Source of the DNA: Pseudomonas sp. HS6
Lineage (GTDB): Bacteria > Pseudomonadota > Gammaproteobacteria > Pseudomonadales > Pseudomonadaceae
Assembly (NCBI RefSeq): GCF_023375815.1
Contig: NZ_CP067412.1
Span: forward strand, 1,984,001 to 2,048,000
Reading direction: 5' to 3'
Length of the DNA stretch: 64,000 nt
Part shown: in pieces, positions 26,585 to 36,000 of the stretch
Layout: every line of letters begins with the position of its first letter
Position numbering within the stretch: position 1 is the first letter of the stretch
The notes under the pieces: generated by a model
Seen by the model: the letters and a program-made list of their open reading frames with translations, nothing else
What the model was told of the DNA's origin: nothing
Databases searched by the model: none
Position numbers and translations under genes: made by a program

Positions 26585-28114
26585 TTAGTGCCCGGACGCG
26601 GCCGGCCCTGCTTTAGCAGCAAACGGCGGCTTAGCCAGCCAAACAATCAATATCAACCCCATAAACCCCCACCCCAGCAGCGTGAAGTAATCCACGGTGG
26701 AGAGCATGTACGCCTGACTCGTCAGCACATGATCAAGCTGCGCATACGCCGGATTACCCGCCCCACCCAGATTGTTCAGCGCTTCCCGGGTCGCCGGCTC
26801 ATAAGTGCTGATGCTTTCACTCATGTAGGCATGATGCTGATCCGCCCGGCGAATCCAGATCCACGTGGTCAGCGACGCCGCAAAGCTGCCGCCCAATGTC
26901 CGCAGGAACGTCGCCAGACCGGCGCCGTCAGCAATCTGGCTCGGCGGCAGGTCCGACATCAGGATGCTCAGGGTCGGCATGAAGAACAACGCCACGCCAA
27001 TGCCCATGAACAGCTGCACCAGAGCGATGTGCTGGAAGTCCACTTCGTTGGTGAACCCGGCACGCATGAAGCAGCTCAGGCCGATCGCCAGGAACGCCAG
27101 CCCGGCCAGCAGGCGCAGGTCGAACTTGTGCGCGTACTTGCCGACAAACGGTGACAACACCACCGGCAAAATCCCGATTGGCGCGACCGCCAACCCAGCC
27201 CAGGTCGCGGTGTAGCCCATCTGGGTCTGCAACCATTGCGGCAGGATCAGGTTGATGCCGAAGAAACCGGCGTAACCCAGCACCAGCACCAGCGTGCCAA
27301 TGCGGAAGTTGCGGTACGCAAACAAGCGCAGATTGACCACCGGATGCTGGTCGGTCATCTCCCAGATCACGAACACCGCCAGCGCAATCACCGAAATGGC
27401 CGCGCCGATGATGATGAAGTTTGATTCGAACCAGTCCAGGTCATTGCCCTTGTCGAGGATCACCTGCAAGGCACCCACACCGATGATCAGCGTGATCAGC
27501 CCGACGTAGTCCATCGGTTGACGGCTGGTGACCACCGGCCGTTTCGCCAGTTGCGAACGCACCACCATCACCGCGAACACGCCAATCGGCACGTTGATGA
27601 AGAAGATCCACGGCCAGCTATAACTGTCGGTGATCCAGCCGCCGAGAATCGGCCCGGCAATCGGTGCCACCACCGTGACCATCGCCAGTAACGCCAGGGC
27701 CATGCCTCGCCTCGCCGGCGGATAGACCGCGATCAGCAGCGTCTGGGTCATCGGGTACAACGGTCCGGCCACCAAGCCCTGCAGGACACGGAAGCCGATC
27801 AGTTCGGGCATCGACGTGGAAATACCGCAGAGGAACGAGGCCAGCACGAACAGGATGGTGGCCCAGAGGAACAGCTTCACCTCGCCGAAACGCCGGCTCA
27901 GCCAGCCGGTGAGCGGCAGCGCGATGGCGTTGCTCACGGCGAACGAGGTGATGACCCAGGTGCCCTGCTCCGAACTCACGCCGAGGTTGCCGGAGATGGT
28001 CGGCAGCGCCACGTTGGCGATGGTGGTGTCGAGCACTTGCATGAAGGTCGCCAGCGACAGGCCGATGGTGCTGAGCAACAGGCTGGGCGGCGAAAAAGAG
28101 GCGTTATTGCTCAT
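26585..28114 (-). CDS. Multidrug efflux MFS transporter, EmrB/DHA2 family
   Basis: A 509-residue major facilitator of the 14-TM DHA2 family (EmrB/QacA). It has the early motif FMQVLDTTIANVALPTISG, motif A-type GWLSRRFGEVKLF, and motif C with glycine/proline spacing in APIAGPILGGWITD. With the HlyD-type and outer-membrane proteins encoded upstream, it should expel drugs or metabolites from cytoplasm to outside. A CAAAGGAT site precedes the ATG. It is the last gene of a four-gene operon led by a MarR repressor. Confidence 0.9.
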   Translation of the reverse strand: MSNNASFSPPSLLLSTIGLSLATFMQVLDTTIANVALPTISGNLGVSSEQGTWVITSFAVSNAIALPLTGWLSRRFGEVKLFLWATILFVLASFLCGISTSMPELIGFRVLQGLVAGPLYPMTQTLLIAVYPPARRGMALALLAMVTVVAPIAGPILGGWITDSYSWPWIFFINVPIGVFAVMVVRSQLAKRPVVTSRQPMDYVGLITLIIGVGALQVILDKGNDLDWFESNFIIIGAAISVIALAVFVIWEMTDQHPVVNLRLFAYRNFRIGTLVLVLGYAGFFGINLILPQWLQTQMGYTATWAGLAVAPIGILPVVLSPFVGKYAHKFDLRLLAGLAFLAIGLSCFMRAGFTNEVDFQHIALVQLFMGIGVALFFMPTLSILMSDLPPSQIADGAGLATFLRTLGGSFAASLTTWIWIRRADQHHAYMSESISTYEPATREALNNLGGAGNPAYAQLDHVLTSQAYMLSTVDYFTLLGWGFMGLILIVWLAKPPFAAKAGPAASGH

Positions 28115-28179
28115 CGCGAATCCTTTGGAACTCGACTGGCGCCGCGCCCGTCAAGGAGCGCGGCGAAGGGATTGGCGAA

Positions 28180-29382
28180 TCAGCGTTGCGCGGTCTTGCT
28201 GACCGCAGCGCTGTTGTCGTGAATCAACTGGGCGATCATCGCGTCGGCTTCGCCGAGTTGGCGGTCGTAGACGCTGGTGCTGAACGAGGCCTGTTGCGGC
28301 GGCTGTTGGGCCAGGACGGGGCCGCTCTGGTCGTGCAGATTGACCTCGACATTGGTCGACAGACCGACGCGCAGCGGATGCTTGGCCAGCTCTTCAGCGT
28401 TGATGTGAATCCGCACCGGTACGCGCTGCACGATCTTGATCCAGTTACCGGTGGCGTTCTGCGCCGGCAACAGGGCAAACGCGCTGCCGGTGCCGGCACC
28501 GAGGCTGTCGACGGTGCCGCTGAATTTCACGTCGCTGCCGTAGATGTCGGATTCGATGTCCACCGGTTGGCCGATACGCATGTCACGCAGCTGGGTTTCC
28601 TTGAAGTTGGCATCGATCCACAGTTGATCCAGCGGAATCACCGCCATCAGCGCGGTACCCGGCTGCACACGCTGGCCGAGTTGCACGGTGCGCTTGGCAA
28701 CGTAACCGGTGACCGGGGCAATCAGGGTGCTACGAGCGTTGGTCAGGTAGGCCTGGCGCAGATCGGCAGCGGCCGACATCACGTCCGGGTGCGACGAGAC
28801 TACGGTGTCATCGACCAGCGCGCTGGTGGTTTTCAGTTGTTGCTGGGCGTTGGCCAGGGCATTTTGCGCCGAGGTCAGGTCGTCGCGAGCGTGGGACAGT
28901 TCTTCCTGGGAAATCGCGCCGCCGGCGGCGAGGTTTTTCCGGCGATTGAAGTTGTCCTGGGCTTTCTGCACCGCAGCCTGTTGCGCGTTGACCTGGGCTT
29001 TCATGCCGTCAACGTTGCTGTACAGACCGCGAACCTGACGCACGGTACGCGCCAGTTTGGCCTGGGCACTTTGCAGACCGACTTCGGCGTCGTTCGGGTC
29101 GAAGTTGACCAGCACCTGACCTTCGTGAACCAGATCGCCATCGTCAGCACCAATGCTGACCACGGTGCCGGTCACCAGCGGGGTGATTTCAACGACGTTG
29201 CCGTTGACGTAGGCGTCATCGGTGCTTTCGTTCCAGCGCCCGACGAATTCGTGATACGCCCAGACACCGGCACCGGCGAGGATGACCACGACAGCCAGCA
29301 CCACCAGCATCACTTTGCGTTTGCGGGGGTTGCCGGTGTCTGGCGTGTTGTCTTGAGCTTGAGTGTTTTCGGCAGTGGCCAT
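28180..29382 (-). CDS. Multidrug efflux adaptor, EmrA/HlyD family
   Basis: A 400-residue membrane-fusion protein. One N-terminal transmembrane helix (about residues 24-43) is followed by a lipoyl-like segment (VVEITPLVTGTVVSIGADDGD), a long coiled-coil hairpin (about 100-200), the second lipoyl half (TLIAPVTGYVAKRTVQLGQ) and a beta-barrel domain. It bridges the EmrB-type pump and the outer-membrane factor. It is preceded by the outer-membrane gene (15-base gap) and followed by the pump gene. Confidence 0.9.
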   Translation of the reverse strand: MATAENTQAQDNTPDTGNPRKRKVMLVVLAVVVILAGAGVWAYHEFVGRWNESTDDAYVNGNVVEITPLVTGTVVSIGADDGDLVHEGQVLVNFDPNDAEVGLQSAQAKLARTVRQVRGLYSNVDGMKAQVNAQQAAVQKAQDNFNRRKNLAAGGAISQEELSHARDDLTSAQNALANAQQQLKTTSALVDDTVVSSHPDVMSAAADLRQAYLTNARSTLIAPVTGYVAKRTVQLGQRVQPGTALMAVIPLDQLWIDANFKETQLRDMRIGQPVDIESDIYGSDVKFSGTVDSLGAGTGSAFALLPAQNATGNWIKIVQRVPVRIHINAEELAKHPLRVGLSTNVEVNLHDQSGPVLAQQPPQQASFSTSVYDRQLGEADAMIAQLIHDNSAAVSKTAQR

Positions 29383-29397
29383 GACAAATACCTTGAA

Positions 29398-30867
29398 TTA
29401 GTTGTGCGTGTTGGCTGGGCTGGCGTTGGCGGCGGTCAGGGTCTGCCCCTGAAAGCCACCACCCAGCGCTTGCATCAGTTGAATCGACAGGTCGATCTGC
29501 TCGGCATTCAGGTTGGCCAGCTGACGCTGGGCCTGCAGCAATTGCTGCTCGATGCTGAGCACGTCCAGGTAGTTGCCGATTCCGGAACCGTAACGCTGGA
29601 CCACAGTGTTGTAAGAATCCTGGGCAATGTCGGTCGCGTGCTGCTGGGCGCCGATCTGCCGGCCGATGTCACGCAACTGGTTGATTGTGTCGCTGACATC
29701 GCCCAAGGCTTTCACCAGGCTTTTGTTGTACTGCGCCACCGCAAGGTCGTAATCGGCGTCGCGGGCATCGAGGTTGGCGCGCAGGCGGCCACCGTCGAAG
29801 ATCGGCAGCGAAATGGTCGGGGCGATGTTGAAGAAACGACTGGCGGACCCGAACATCGCGTCACCCAATAACGATTCGGCACCGGCGGACGCCGTAAGGT
29901 TCAGGTTGGGATAGAAGCGGGTCTTGGCCGAGTCGATGTCCTTGCTCGCGGCCTCGACACGCCAGCGTGCGGCGACCAGATCCGGGCGACGGCCCAGCAG
30001 TTCCGCCGGCAGCACGGATGGCAACGCTACGGCGCTGGCTTGCAGGACTTTCGGCCGGGCGATTTCATTGCCGCGATCCGGACCTTTGCCGAGCAATACA
30101 GCCAGAGCAATTTTCGCGCTGTTCAGGCGCTTTTCGGCGTCGATCAGGCTGGCTTCAGAGCTGGCCTCCAGACTTTGGGTCTGCTGGAACTGATACTGGC
30201 TGTCGATCCCGGAACTCAGGCGACGCTGGCTCAGATCAAGCATTTGTTTAGTACGTTTGAGGTCTTCGCTGGCCAGGTCATAGACGATGTGCGCCTGACC
30301 CAGATCGCTGTAGGCCCGGGCCACGTCGGCGGCGAGGGTCAATTGCGCGGCCTGACGGTCGACTTCAGCCGCGCGGGCCTGGCCGAGTGCGGCTTCCCAG
30401 GCGTCACGCTGACCGCCCCAGAGATCGAAGTTGTAATTGAAGCCGGCGCTGATGTTGCGCGTAGTGGCGTAGGCATCGCCCTGCCCTCGCGGGTCCTGAT
30501 CCTTGGCCAGACGCGAGCGCGTAATGCCGGCGCTGGCGTCGAGGGTCGGGTAGCGCTCGGCATCGGCGGCATACGCAGCGGCGCTCGCCTGATGGGCGCG
30601 GGCGTCGGCGATCTGCATGTCCGGGCTGTCGTGCAGGGCTTCGCGGATCAGACCGTCGAGCTGCGGATCGCCGAGGCTGGTCCACCAGTCACTCTTCGGC
30701 CAGGCGGCCTGGGACAGGGTAACGCCATTGAGCGATTGCCCGGTCTTCAGGGTTTTCGCGTCGAGGCTGGCGCCTTGGGTATCGAGGCCACTGTAGTTGG
30801 CGCAACCGGCGAGGATCATCGCCGACAGCACCAGTGTCAGGCTGCTGCGCAAGGTTTTACCGCTCAT
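29398..30867 (-). CDS. Outer-membrane efflux lipoprotein, NodT/OprM type
   Basis: A 489-residue TolC-family protein with a lipoprotein signal (SAMILAGCANYSG, acylated Cys about residue 24). It has the duplicated helical domain of RND/MFS outer-membrane factors. The ATG at 30867 has an AGGTGA site; the GTG nine bases further upstream overlaps that site and is rejected. Its first 11 bases overlap the end of marR, so it is probably translated by coupling to the repressor gene. Confidence 0.88.
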   Translation of the reverse strand: MSGKTLRSSLTLVLSAMILAGCANYSGLDTQGASLDAKTLKTGQSLNGVTLSQAAWPKSDWWTSLGDPQLDGLIREALHDSPDMQIADARAHQASAAAYAADAERYPTLDASAGITRSRLAKDQDPRGQGDAYATTRNISAGFNYNFDLWGGQRDAWEAALGQARAAEVDRQAAQLTLAADVARAYSDLGQAHIVYDLASEDLKRTKQMLDLSQRRLSSGIDSQYQFQQTQSLEASSEASLIDAEKRLNSAKIALAVLLGKGPDRGNEIARPKVLQASAVALPSVLPAELLGRRPDLVAARWRVEAASKDIDSAKTRFYPNLNLTASAGAESLLGDAMFGSASRFFNIAPTISLPIFDGGRLRANLDARDADYDLAVAQYNKSLVKALGDVSDTINQLRDIGRQIGAQQHATDIAQDSYNTVVQRYGSGIGNYLDVLSIEQQLLQAQRQLANLNAEQIDLSIQLMQALGGGFQGQTLTAANASPANTHN

Positions 30868-31339
30868 TGTGTTCACCTAACCGCTGGATAGTGATCGGGT
30901 CACCGGCTGCCAGCAAAATTTTCTTGAGGATGTATTCCAGGGTTTTCAACTCGTCCGGGGTGACGGCGCCGGCCAGTTCGTTCATGGCGTCGGCACCGAT
31001 GTGCGGCAGGCGATCGGCCAGTTGCTGGCCTTGTTCAGTGAGCTTCAGTTGCACCTGACGGCGATCGCCTTCGCTGCGCTGACGAATCAGAAAACCTTTC
31101 TGCTCCAGACGGTCGAGCATGCGGGTCATCGAACCGCTGTCCAGCGACAGGTGCCGGCACAGTTCCGCCGGGGTATCGACGCCGTACTGGGCCATGATGA
31201 TCAACACCTTGAACTGCGCGGCAGTGATGCCGTGGGGCTCCATGTGGGTGTCGATGATCTTGTCCTTGAGCAACGCGGCTCGGCCGAGCAACAGGCCGAG
31301 ATGGCAATGCTTGAATTCGCCGGGGGTGAAATGCTTCAT
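30857..31339 (-). CDS. MarR-family repressor of the efflux operon
   Basis: A 160-residue winged-helix regulator. The recognition region is ELCRHLSLDSGSMTRMLDRLEQKGF and the wing is RQRSEGDRRQVQLKLTEQG, typical of MarR/EmrR proteins that release DNA when they bind phenolic or aromatic drugs. It is the first gene of the operon. Two near-identical palindromes lie in its own promoter (31354-31367 and 31387-31400), indicating autoregulation and control of all three efflux genes. Confidence 0.9.
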   Translation of the reverse strand: MKHFTPGEFKHCHLGLLLGRAALLKDKIIDTHMEPHGITAAQFKVLIIMAQYGVDTPAELCRHLSLDSGSMTRMLDRLEQKGFLIRQRSEGDRRQVQLKLTEQGQQLADRLPHIGADAMNELAGAVTPDELKTLEYILKKILLAAGDPITIQRLGEHNER

Positions 31340-31353
31340 GTGCTCACCTAATA

Positions 31354-31409
31354 ACTGCCTAGGCAGTGAATGTATGTCGAGATGTTACTGCCTAGGCAGC
31401 GAATGTCAA
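31354..31409 (-). promoter_or_regulatory. MarR promoter with two operators
   Basis: On the minus strand a -35 TTGACA (31404-31409) and a -10 TAACAT (31382-31387) are separated by 16 bases. The palindrome at 31387-31400 (ACTGCCTAGGCAG core) fills the spacer. A second perfect copy, ACTGCCTAGGCAGT (31354-31367), lies 33 bp away beside the ribosome-binding site. Occupancy would block both polymerase and start-site clearance. Confidence 0.85.
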
Positions 31410-31474
31410 CGTAATAGTTAGGTTGCTTTGTAATTAGTTGACCAGTGGATTGGGTTTTGTGGTGCCCATACAGA

Positions 31475-31571
31475 CGCCATCGCTGGCAAGCCAGCTCCCA
31501 CCCGGTACTTGTCGTACACAAAATTGATGTATGCCGGAGAACCTGTGGGAGCTGGCTTGCCAGCGATGGCA
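31475..31571. repeat. REPIN (paired inverted REP sequences)
   Basis: The arms GCCATCGCTGGCAAGCCAG... (31476-31501) and its reverse complement (31545-31570) are separated by 43 bases. This is the standard two-REP palindrome of fluorescent pseudomonads. Confidence 0.85.
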
Positions 31572-31591
31572 GCGACTCGGTGTAGAACCAG

Positions 31592-32914
31592 TCAGGATTT
31601 GTCGGAGGGATGATTCATCGATGGCGGGTGAAGGGGATGGACTTCCCGTCCACGCAAAGCAGTTGCCGCATACCCGCAGGCGCGTTTGGCTACCGCATAG
31701 ATACTGTGCCAGCCCGGCGGCGTCGGCTCGATGGCAGCATGCAGTGCCCACACGTAATCGAGCAGCAACCCCGGCGTCCAGGCCATGGCCTCGGCGCGCT
31801 TGCGCACCTGGGCCGCGACCCAGAATTCCGGGCTGATGATGATCCGGGCAAAATCCAGCATGCTCGAATGACCCCGGTTCATCGCGCCTTCCAGCGCCGC
31901 TTCCAGGCTATGCGCAACGGCACTCGAACAATTGCGACTGGTAAGGTTGTAGGTGGTGTTCTGCCGATAATCCGCCCAGAACGCCTGAAGCCGTGCCGCG
32001 TCGTAATGCACAAAACTGACCTGAACCGACGACGGGCACCAGTCGGCAACCTCGCTCGCATAGTCCTGCAGAAACCTGCCTGGGACATCGTTGTTCGGCG
32101 TGGCCCGCAGCAACCGCACGAAATCCCCGGCCGAGCGATCGATGTCGTCCAGCGGGTAATGGCTGATGTAGAGATCCGGCCCACATTCCAGTGCCGCGTG
32201 GCCGGCGGAGATGACACCGTTGATGTCGACTGCGGCGATATAACGGTTGAGCAGCCGGTTGCGCACAAGGGTGTCGTCAACGGTGCCGCTGGGCGTCCAG
32301 ACGTGGATCACCAACGCACCCTTGTATGCAGGCGCATCGACCGGAGAAGGCATCACCGGCGAGTGCCCGTTCTTGAACCGAAACGCCTGCTGCAACAAGG
32401 CACAGCCCGAAAGAAAGATGCTCATGCCAATGCAGAACGGCACCGTCCCGCCATAAAACGTCGGAAACGGTTCGAGGATGAACACGGCAAAACCCATTTC
32501 GAACAGTGCCACCAGCAATGACACCTGCCAGCCGACAAAGCGCACCACCACCGCAGCCGCCAGGCGAAACCCGCCGTCGAGCAGAAAAGCCACGCCAAAC
32601 AGCACCGCGAGAATCACCCCGGCGGCATGTTGGCGGTCGACGATCAGCAGCCCCAGCAGCAAAAAAGCCAGCCCCCGCGCCCTGCGCAAAGCCGCCGCGG
32701 TGCCGGCTTGCGGGGCCGGCACCAGCAAAATGATCAAGGCTTCGAGCAACAACAGATAGCCGAACACATGCAGCGGGAAATACAGAACGCCGTCCAACGC
32801 ATCGATGAAGATGGCCACGCCAGCCGCGCCCCAGACAACGCCGGTCAGCGCCAGTGCGGACCAGCGCTTGCGGACAAAGTCGTGACCGAGCAAGACCATA
32901 CTCAAACGGACCAT
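31592..32914 (-). CDS. HdeD-like membrane domain fused to a papain-like (DUF4105-type) domain
   Basis: A 440-residue protein in two parts. Residues about 15-175 form six hydrophobic helices of the HdeD/DUF308 type. Residues about 195-400 form a soluble domain in which His239 (SAGHAALECG) precedes Cys329 (TSRNCSSAVAH). The order GH...NC with a helix after the Cys resembles permuted papain-like folds such as DUF4105. The soluble part could be a cysteine protease or amidase attached to the membrane. Neither substrate nor role is known. It stands alone between a REPIN and the tamB terminator. Confidence 0.6.
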   Translation of the reverse strand: MVRLSMVLLGHDFVRKRWSALALTGVVWGAAGVAIFIDALDGVLYFPLHVFGYLLLLEALIILLVPAPQAGTAAALRRARGLAFLLLGLLIVDRQHAAGVILAVLFGVAFLLDGGFRLAAAVVVRFVGWQVSLLVALFEMGFAVFILEPFPTFYGGTVPFCIGMSIFLSGCALLQQAFRFKNGHSPVMPSPVDAPAYKGALVIHVWTPSGTVDDTLVRNRLLNRYIAAVDINGVISAGHAALECGPDLYISHYPLDDIDRSAGDFVRLLRATPNNDVPGRFLQDYASEVADWCPSSVQVSFVHYDAARLQAFWADYRQNTTYNLTSRNCSSAVAHSLEAALEGAMNRGHSSMLDFARIIISPEFWVAAQVRKRAEAMAWTPGLLLDYVWALHAAIEPTPPGWHSIYAVAKRACGYAATALRGREVHPLHPPSMNHPSDKS

Positions 32915-32982
32915 AGGCGCCCCCGGGGCGTTTCGGGCAGCCGCACTTTGCAGCCATCAAGCTGAGGTCAGTCTAATACATC

Positions 32983-33020
32983 AAAAAAAGAGCCGGATCG
33001 TGGTGACACGATCCGGCTCT
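32983..33020 (-). terminator. Rho-independent terminator of tamAB
   Basis: A perfect 14-bp stem (32989-33002 with 33007-33020) has a four-base GTGA loop. It is followed on the minus strand by seven T residues (32983-32989). Confidence 0.93.
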
Positions 33021-33033
33021 GTAGGAACGCGGT

Positions 33034-36000
33034 CTAGAAATCCCGCTTGTAGAAGATGTCCAGCGAACTGGCCACGCCGCTGGCGGCTTCGAGGTAGACC
33101 TTCTTGCTCAGCTTGTAGCGCAAGGCGATGGTGTTGGCCGGTTCGAACACCCCGACGCCGTAACGCAGGCTGAGTTTCTCGGAGATATTGCCGCTGGCCA
33201 CCACGCTGGTGGTGTTGCCGCTGCCCTGGGTGTCGAGCTGGAAATCCTGAATCCCCAGGTCCTTGGCCAGACCGCTGGTGACCCCGGAACTGCCCATCAG
33301 GCCCAGACCGAGCGCCGCTTGCGCAAGCATGTTGTTGTCCTCGCCGGTGGTGCTCAGCGGACGCCCCAACACCAGATAAGACAACGCCTGCTCCTGGCTC
33401 ATCGCCGGCTCGGAGAAGATCTGCGTGGTCGGCTGCTCGGCGCTGCCACTCAGGCGAATACCGGCGATCACGTCGTCAGTCTGGCGGATCGCCTCGATGT
33501 CCAGATACGGCTGATCGATCGGCCCGGCAAACAGCAGACGCGCGCGGCGCACTGTCAGGCGCTGGCCGTAGGCGCGGTATTTGCCGTCGTTGAGCCACAG
33601 CTCGCCACGGGTGTCCAGGTTGTCGCCGATGTGCACGTGACCTTGCAGATTGGCGGTCAGGCCGAATCCGGCAAAGCTCAGCTTGTCCTCACCGACCACC
33701 ACGTCAATGTCCATCTTCATGGCCATCGGCGGTTTGCCCTCTTCGGTCTGCGCACCGACGATGATCGTGTCATCGGAGACTTTCACCGTCGATGGCGGCA
33801 ATTCGCGCACGGTGATTTCGCCTCTGGGCACCAGCACCTTGCCGGCAATCGCCAGTTCATCGCCGGCCATGGAAATCTTCAGGTCCGGTGCCACTTCAAG
33901 CTTGGCATAGGGTTCGACGGTCACCGGCAATTGCGTGCCCTTGAGCGCCAGATCCACAGCCAGCGCCTGGCCCCAGGCGACATTACCGCTGAGGCTGCCC
34001 TGCCCGGCCTTGCCGCTTTTCCAGCCGCCGTTCAGTTGCACGGTTTCCCCGGCGATCACCGCTTGCAGTTGCAGCGCCTGCAACTCCAGCGGCAGTTCCG
34101 GGCCAGACACTTCGCCGTCACTGAGTTGCACAGTGCCGTTGACCAGCGGCGCGAGCAGACCGCCGGAAATCGTGCCGCTGCCGTTCAGGCGTCCGGTGAG
34201 TTTCTCGACCATCGGCACAAACGGCCGCGCCACCGACAGGTCCAGCCCGCTGAGGCGAAACGAGCCATTCAGCGGTTTGCTCTTCGGCAGCGGATTGAGC
34301 TGGGCCTGCACCATCAGTTCACCGAGCTTGCCGCCGACGAAATTGAGGTCTGTGTCGATGCGCTTGGGCGTGAGTTTGCTGGTGAGCTTGAGGGTCTGGT
34401 ACGGGAAGTCCAGCCACTGATCCTTCTCCTTCATGCGCAAGGTCCCGCCGCTCGCGTCGACGCTGATCTGGCCGTTCGGGCCGCTGGCCGGCAGGTCCAG
34501 TTGCAGGTCGGCATTGAGCTTGCCTTGCCAGGCGAAATCCTTGGGCAGCCATTGCGCCAGGCTTTCGATCGGGAATTGCTTGAGGTGGTAGCGCAGCTTC
34601 GGCTCCGGCATCAAGCGCTGGTCTTCGCCGCACAGGCTGGCATTGCCGGACATCCAGCAATGGGCGCCGAAGTTGATCTTGCCGTCGGCCAGACGTTCGA
34701 GTTTGGCCGGGTTTTGCAGCTTCCAGTCCTGACCGCCGGCCTGAATGTCGCCGCTGGCCAGACGCCCGCGCCAGTTGCCTTTGTCCAGAGTGCCGTCCAG
34801 GCCCAGCGCCAGTTTCAGCTTCGGTCCGAGCAGGTCGAGATTGAGTTTCTGGCTTTTGATGTCGCCCTGAGCGCTGGCGGTCAGGGTGCCCAGTGACGTG
34901 TCGCCGGCCTGAATGCCGCTGCCCTTCAGGTCGATTTTCGCCCGTTGCGCGCCGTCGAGGGTGGCGTCGAGGTTAAGGCTTTGCAGGCGATTGTCCTGGA
35001 ACACCAGTTGCGAGCCTTGCAGGTCGAGCTTGCCTTGCGGCGCTTTCAACGTACCGGCGACATCGACCCGACCGTTGATCTGCCCGCGTAGCTGCGGCCA
35101 GAGCTGGGCCAGACGCGGCAGCTTGATATCGATCTGCCCGGTGAGTTTCTGTTGCAGGCTGCCCTTGCCGTTGATGCTGTTGTCGCCGAGACGGATTTGC
35201 AGGGCATTGAGATTCCACTGTTCGCCGGCGCCGTCAGCCTTGGCCTGGAGCACCGCCGGTTGCCCGCGCAGTTTGCCTTTGAGGTCGAGGTCGGCGTTGA
35301 GGCTCAGGCGCTCGTTCTTCATTTCGCCTGTGCTTTTCAATGGTCCGGCCAATGTGCCCGGCAATTCCGCCATCCAGTACGCCGGGTTGAGCGCGGACAG
35401 CTCCAGCGCCGTATCCCACGCAACACCGTCGGCGAACTGCACATTCACATGCCCTTCGGCCTTGCCCTGCCCCGCTTCGAGTTTGAATTGCGGCAGGAAG
35501 ATCTGCTTGAGGTTGCCACTGAATGGACTGCTCAGGCTAAACGCCCCGGCCGGACCATCCAGTGCAGCGGCGAAATTGCCGAGGTATTGGCCGTCGGTGT
35601 AGGAGACTTCGCCGTTGAACGTGCGCAAGGCAACTTGTGGCTCGTCGATCTCGGAATAGAGCCGATGCCACGGAAAATCCTGCCAGTTGATGTTGGCCTG
35701 GGCGCTGAGGCCTTTGCTCCAGTCGACATTGCCGGTGAGCTGGAGGCTTTGTTTGTCATTGGCGGTCAGGTCGAGGCCGGCGATTTGCGCACCCTTGGCG
35801 TCGACCTTGCCTTTGAGCAACAACGCCACCGGGCCTTTATCCGCTGGCAGCGTCGCATTGCCGAGCAATTGGTAACCGTTTTTCAGGTCGCCTTCGCCGG
35901 TCAATACCAGTTGATTGAGTTGCAGGGTGTCCGGCAGATCCGCGCTCGGCTTGAACGCCTCCGAAGTGATGCGCACCTTGGCCGGCAGGTTTTCCGCCAG

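Noticed and set aside
31476..31570. Possible CRISPR-like or terminator palindrome
   Set aside because: Only two inverted units with one spacer; it matches the REPIN pattern also found at 39272 and 41773.
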